Part shown: positions 63,238 through 64,000 of the stretch, one piece after another | Layout of the letters: every line of letters begins with the position of its first letter | How positions within the stretch are numbered: position 1 is the first letter of the stretch | Assembly: GCF_000963965.1 (NCBI RefSeq) | Contig: NZ_BAMX01000003.1 | Span: forward strand, 1-64,000 | Length of the DNA stretch: 64,000 bases | From: Acetobacter orientalis | Lineage (GTDB): Bacteria; Pseudomonadota; Alphaproteobacteria; Acetobacterales; Acetobacteraceae | Direction: 5' to 3' | Made by a program: the position numbers and the translations under genes | Notes under the pieces: model-generated | Database searches by the model: none | The model's input: only the letters and a program-made list of their open reading frames with translations | What the model was told of the DNA's origin: nothing

Positions 63238-63573
63238 TTAGTGCGTTAGGTCGTGCAGTACGGCTTCGGCAGCGGCTTTTTTTACGGCTTCAATGCCTTT
63301 TTCGCGCCCGGCTTCACTCTCATACTGCTCACTAGTGCCAATCACCTCACCATTGCGGGCTTTTAGGTTAAAAAACGCCTTGCCAGCGTGGCTGGTCTTA
63401 CGCTCAAAGCGGGCATCTTCTGGGGCATTGTGCCGCACAGATTCAATACCATGCTCGGCGCTGGCTTTTTGCTTGTAGCCTTCGCTGGCCAGAATAATTT
63501 CGCCATTGGCGGCTTTCAAACGAAAGCGGAACTCACCTGCTTTATCTTTGAATACTTCGAATTTTGCAGCCAT
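63238..63573 (-). CDS. YegP/DUF1508 family protein
   Basis: 111 aa with two DUF1508 repeats: FEVFKDKAGEFRFRLKAANGEIILASEGYKQKASAEHGIESVRHNA and TSHAGKAFFNLKARNGEVIGTSEQYESEAGREKGIEAVKKAA. Each gives a small beta-beta-alpha unit. Function is unknown. It lies in reverse orientation between hpnB and hpnC. Confidence 0.93.
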   Translation of the reverse strand: MAAKFEVFKDKAGEFRFRLKAANGEIILASEGYKQKASAEHGIESVRHNAPEDARFERKTSHAGKAFFNLKARNGEVIGTSEQYESEAGREKGIEAVKKAAAEAVLHDLTH

Positions 63574-63762
63574 TTTACGAGAATCCCTGCGTTGTTTACC
63601 AATACAGAACCAGTTAACACCGCAATAGTGTCAGAAATCAGTTAAAGAAGACACTATAAATTCTTACCATATATCAGCCCACTAACGGCAGGAGTAGGCA
63701 GCAGCCAGAAGAGGGTGTAAAGGAAGCGGTCAAATGACCGCCCACACCACATAGAGTTAGGC

Positions 63763-64000
63763 ATGACTGAAACAGTATCTGTATGGGGCAAAGCCGACGC
63801 CTCCTCCGGGAAAGGCGCTTCGGACGAAAACTTTCCGGTTGGCTCGTTTTTACTCAGCAAAGAGTTGCGCCCGCACGTTCATGCCTATTATGCGTATGCC
63901 CGCACGGTTGATGACATTGCAGACAGCGAAACCCTAAGCCCAGAAGACAAACTGGCGCGCCTTAACGCCATGGAAGAAGTCTTGCTGGGCACGCGCGAGC
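63763..64000 (+). CDS. hpnC: Hydroxysqualene synthase HpnC, 5' part
   Basis: The frame runs off the window; 79 codons are visible. It reads GSFLLSKELRPHVHAYYAYARTVDDIADSETL, which carries the first Asp-rich motif (DDIAD) of trans-isoprenyl diphosphate synthases of the squalene/phytoene type. In hopanoid clusters HpnC with HpnD and HpnE makes squalene from farnesyl diphosphate. The name HpnC and not HpnD rests on gene order. Confidence 0.85.
   Translation, partial: MTETVSVWGKADASSGKGASDENFPVGSFLLSKELRPHVHAYYAYARTVDDIADSETLSPEDKLARLNAMEEVLLGTRE

Overview
The window is chromosomal DNA of an alphaproteobacterium, most probably an acetic acid bacterium (Acetobacteraceae, near Acetobacter). The signs are hopanoid genes (hpnL, hpnA, hpnB, start of hpnC), an NDUFA12-type complex I subunit, a Hint_2-domain protein, an alphaproteobacterial SOS box in front of dinB, a 6S RNA between zapA and the 5-formyl-THF cyclo-ligase gene, and moderate GC. 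I see no prophage, insertion sequence or CRISPR array. The one region that looks acquired is a low-GC glycosyltransferase patch at about 15.2-18.5 kb.

Layout. 0-2.4 kb: an octanucleotide tandem repeat at the very edge, then divergent epmB and epmA (EF-P lysylation). 2.4-6.9 kb: two lipoproteins (a Gly/Trp-rich one and a fasciclin-domain one), a DUF2501 secreted protein, and a minus-strand group of class I aldolase plus a ThiE-like protein. 6.9-9.1 kb: a DUF4164-like gene, zapA, 6S RNA, fau and a YmdB-type phosphoesterase. 9.2-15 kb: pyrD and a HAD hydrolase (coupled, minus strand), a gene of unknown function behind a Fur-like palindrome, dinB behind a LexA box, and an AnsP-type permease. 15.2-18.5 kb: a small protein and two glycosyltransferases; the small protein and the first transferase share a repeated YPDV/HYL module. 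18.5-30 kb: M16 peptidase, 2OG-Fe(II) oxygenase, AsmA protein, AI-2E-type permease, uvrB, a membrane-tethered HTH protein, aldo/keto reductase and Nudix hydrolase.

30-34.7 kb (minus strand): NDUFA12, mlaD, a small protein, DUF2155, otsB, otsA and dsbB in close succession. 34.9-40 kb (plus strand): a protein that looks like a catalytically dead remnant of class II ribonucleotide reductase, then RidA, a FemAB-like acyltransferase, folD and a MetF-like protein. 40-42 kb: an AT-rich leader with strong inverted repeats, an unrecognised ORF and a Hint-domain protein. 42.4-47.5 kb: the queuosine genes queA, tgt and queG, an overlapping ribbon-helix-helix protein and a DjlA-like co-chaperone. 47.7-49.3 kb: mlaA and mlaC. 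49.4-54.6 kb: a GNAT enzyme, ettA, a CAU tRNA, ppa, a DODA-type dioxygenase, a YceI protein and tRNA-Asp. 54.8-57.4 kb: ahpC and ahpD, divergent from oxyR across an OxyR-like site. 57.5-64 kb: rpmJ (41 codons), a TPR protein, tyrA, hpnL, and the hopanoid genes hpnA, hpnB and hpnC, with a reversed YegP-family gene between hpnB and hpnC.

Several groups fit together functionally. MlaD at 34 kb and MlaA/MlaC at 48 kb belong to one lipid-transport pathway and sit with hopanoid genes, so outer-membrane lipid homeostasis is a recurring theme. OxyR with AhpC/AhpD is a peroxide module. The dinB, Fur-like and OxyR-like sites give three separate stress-response inputs readable from the sequence.
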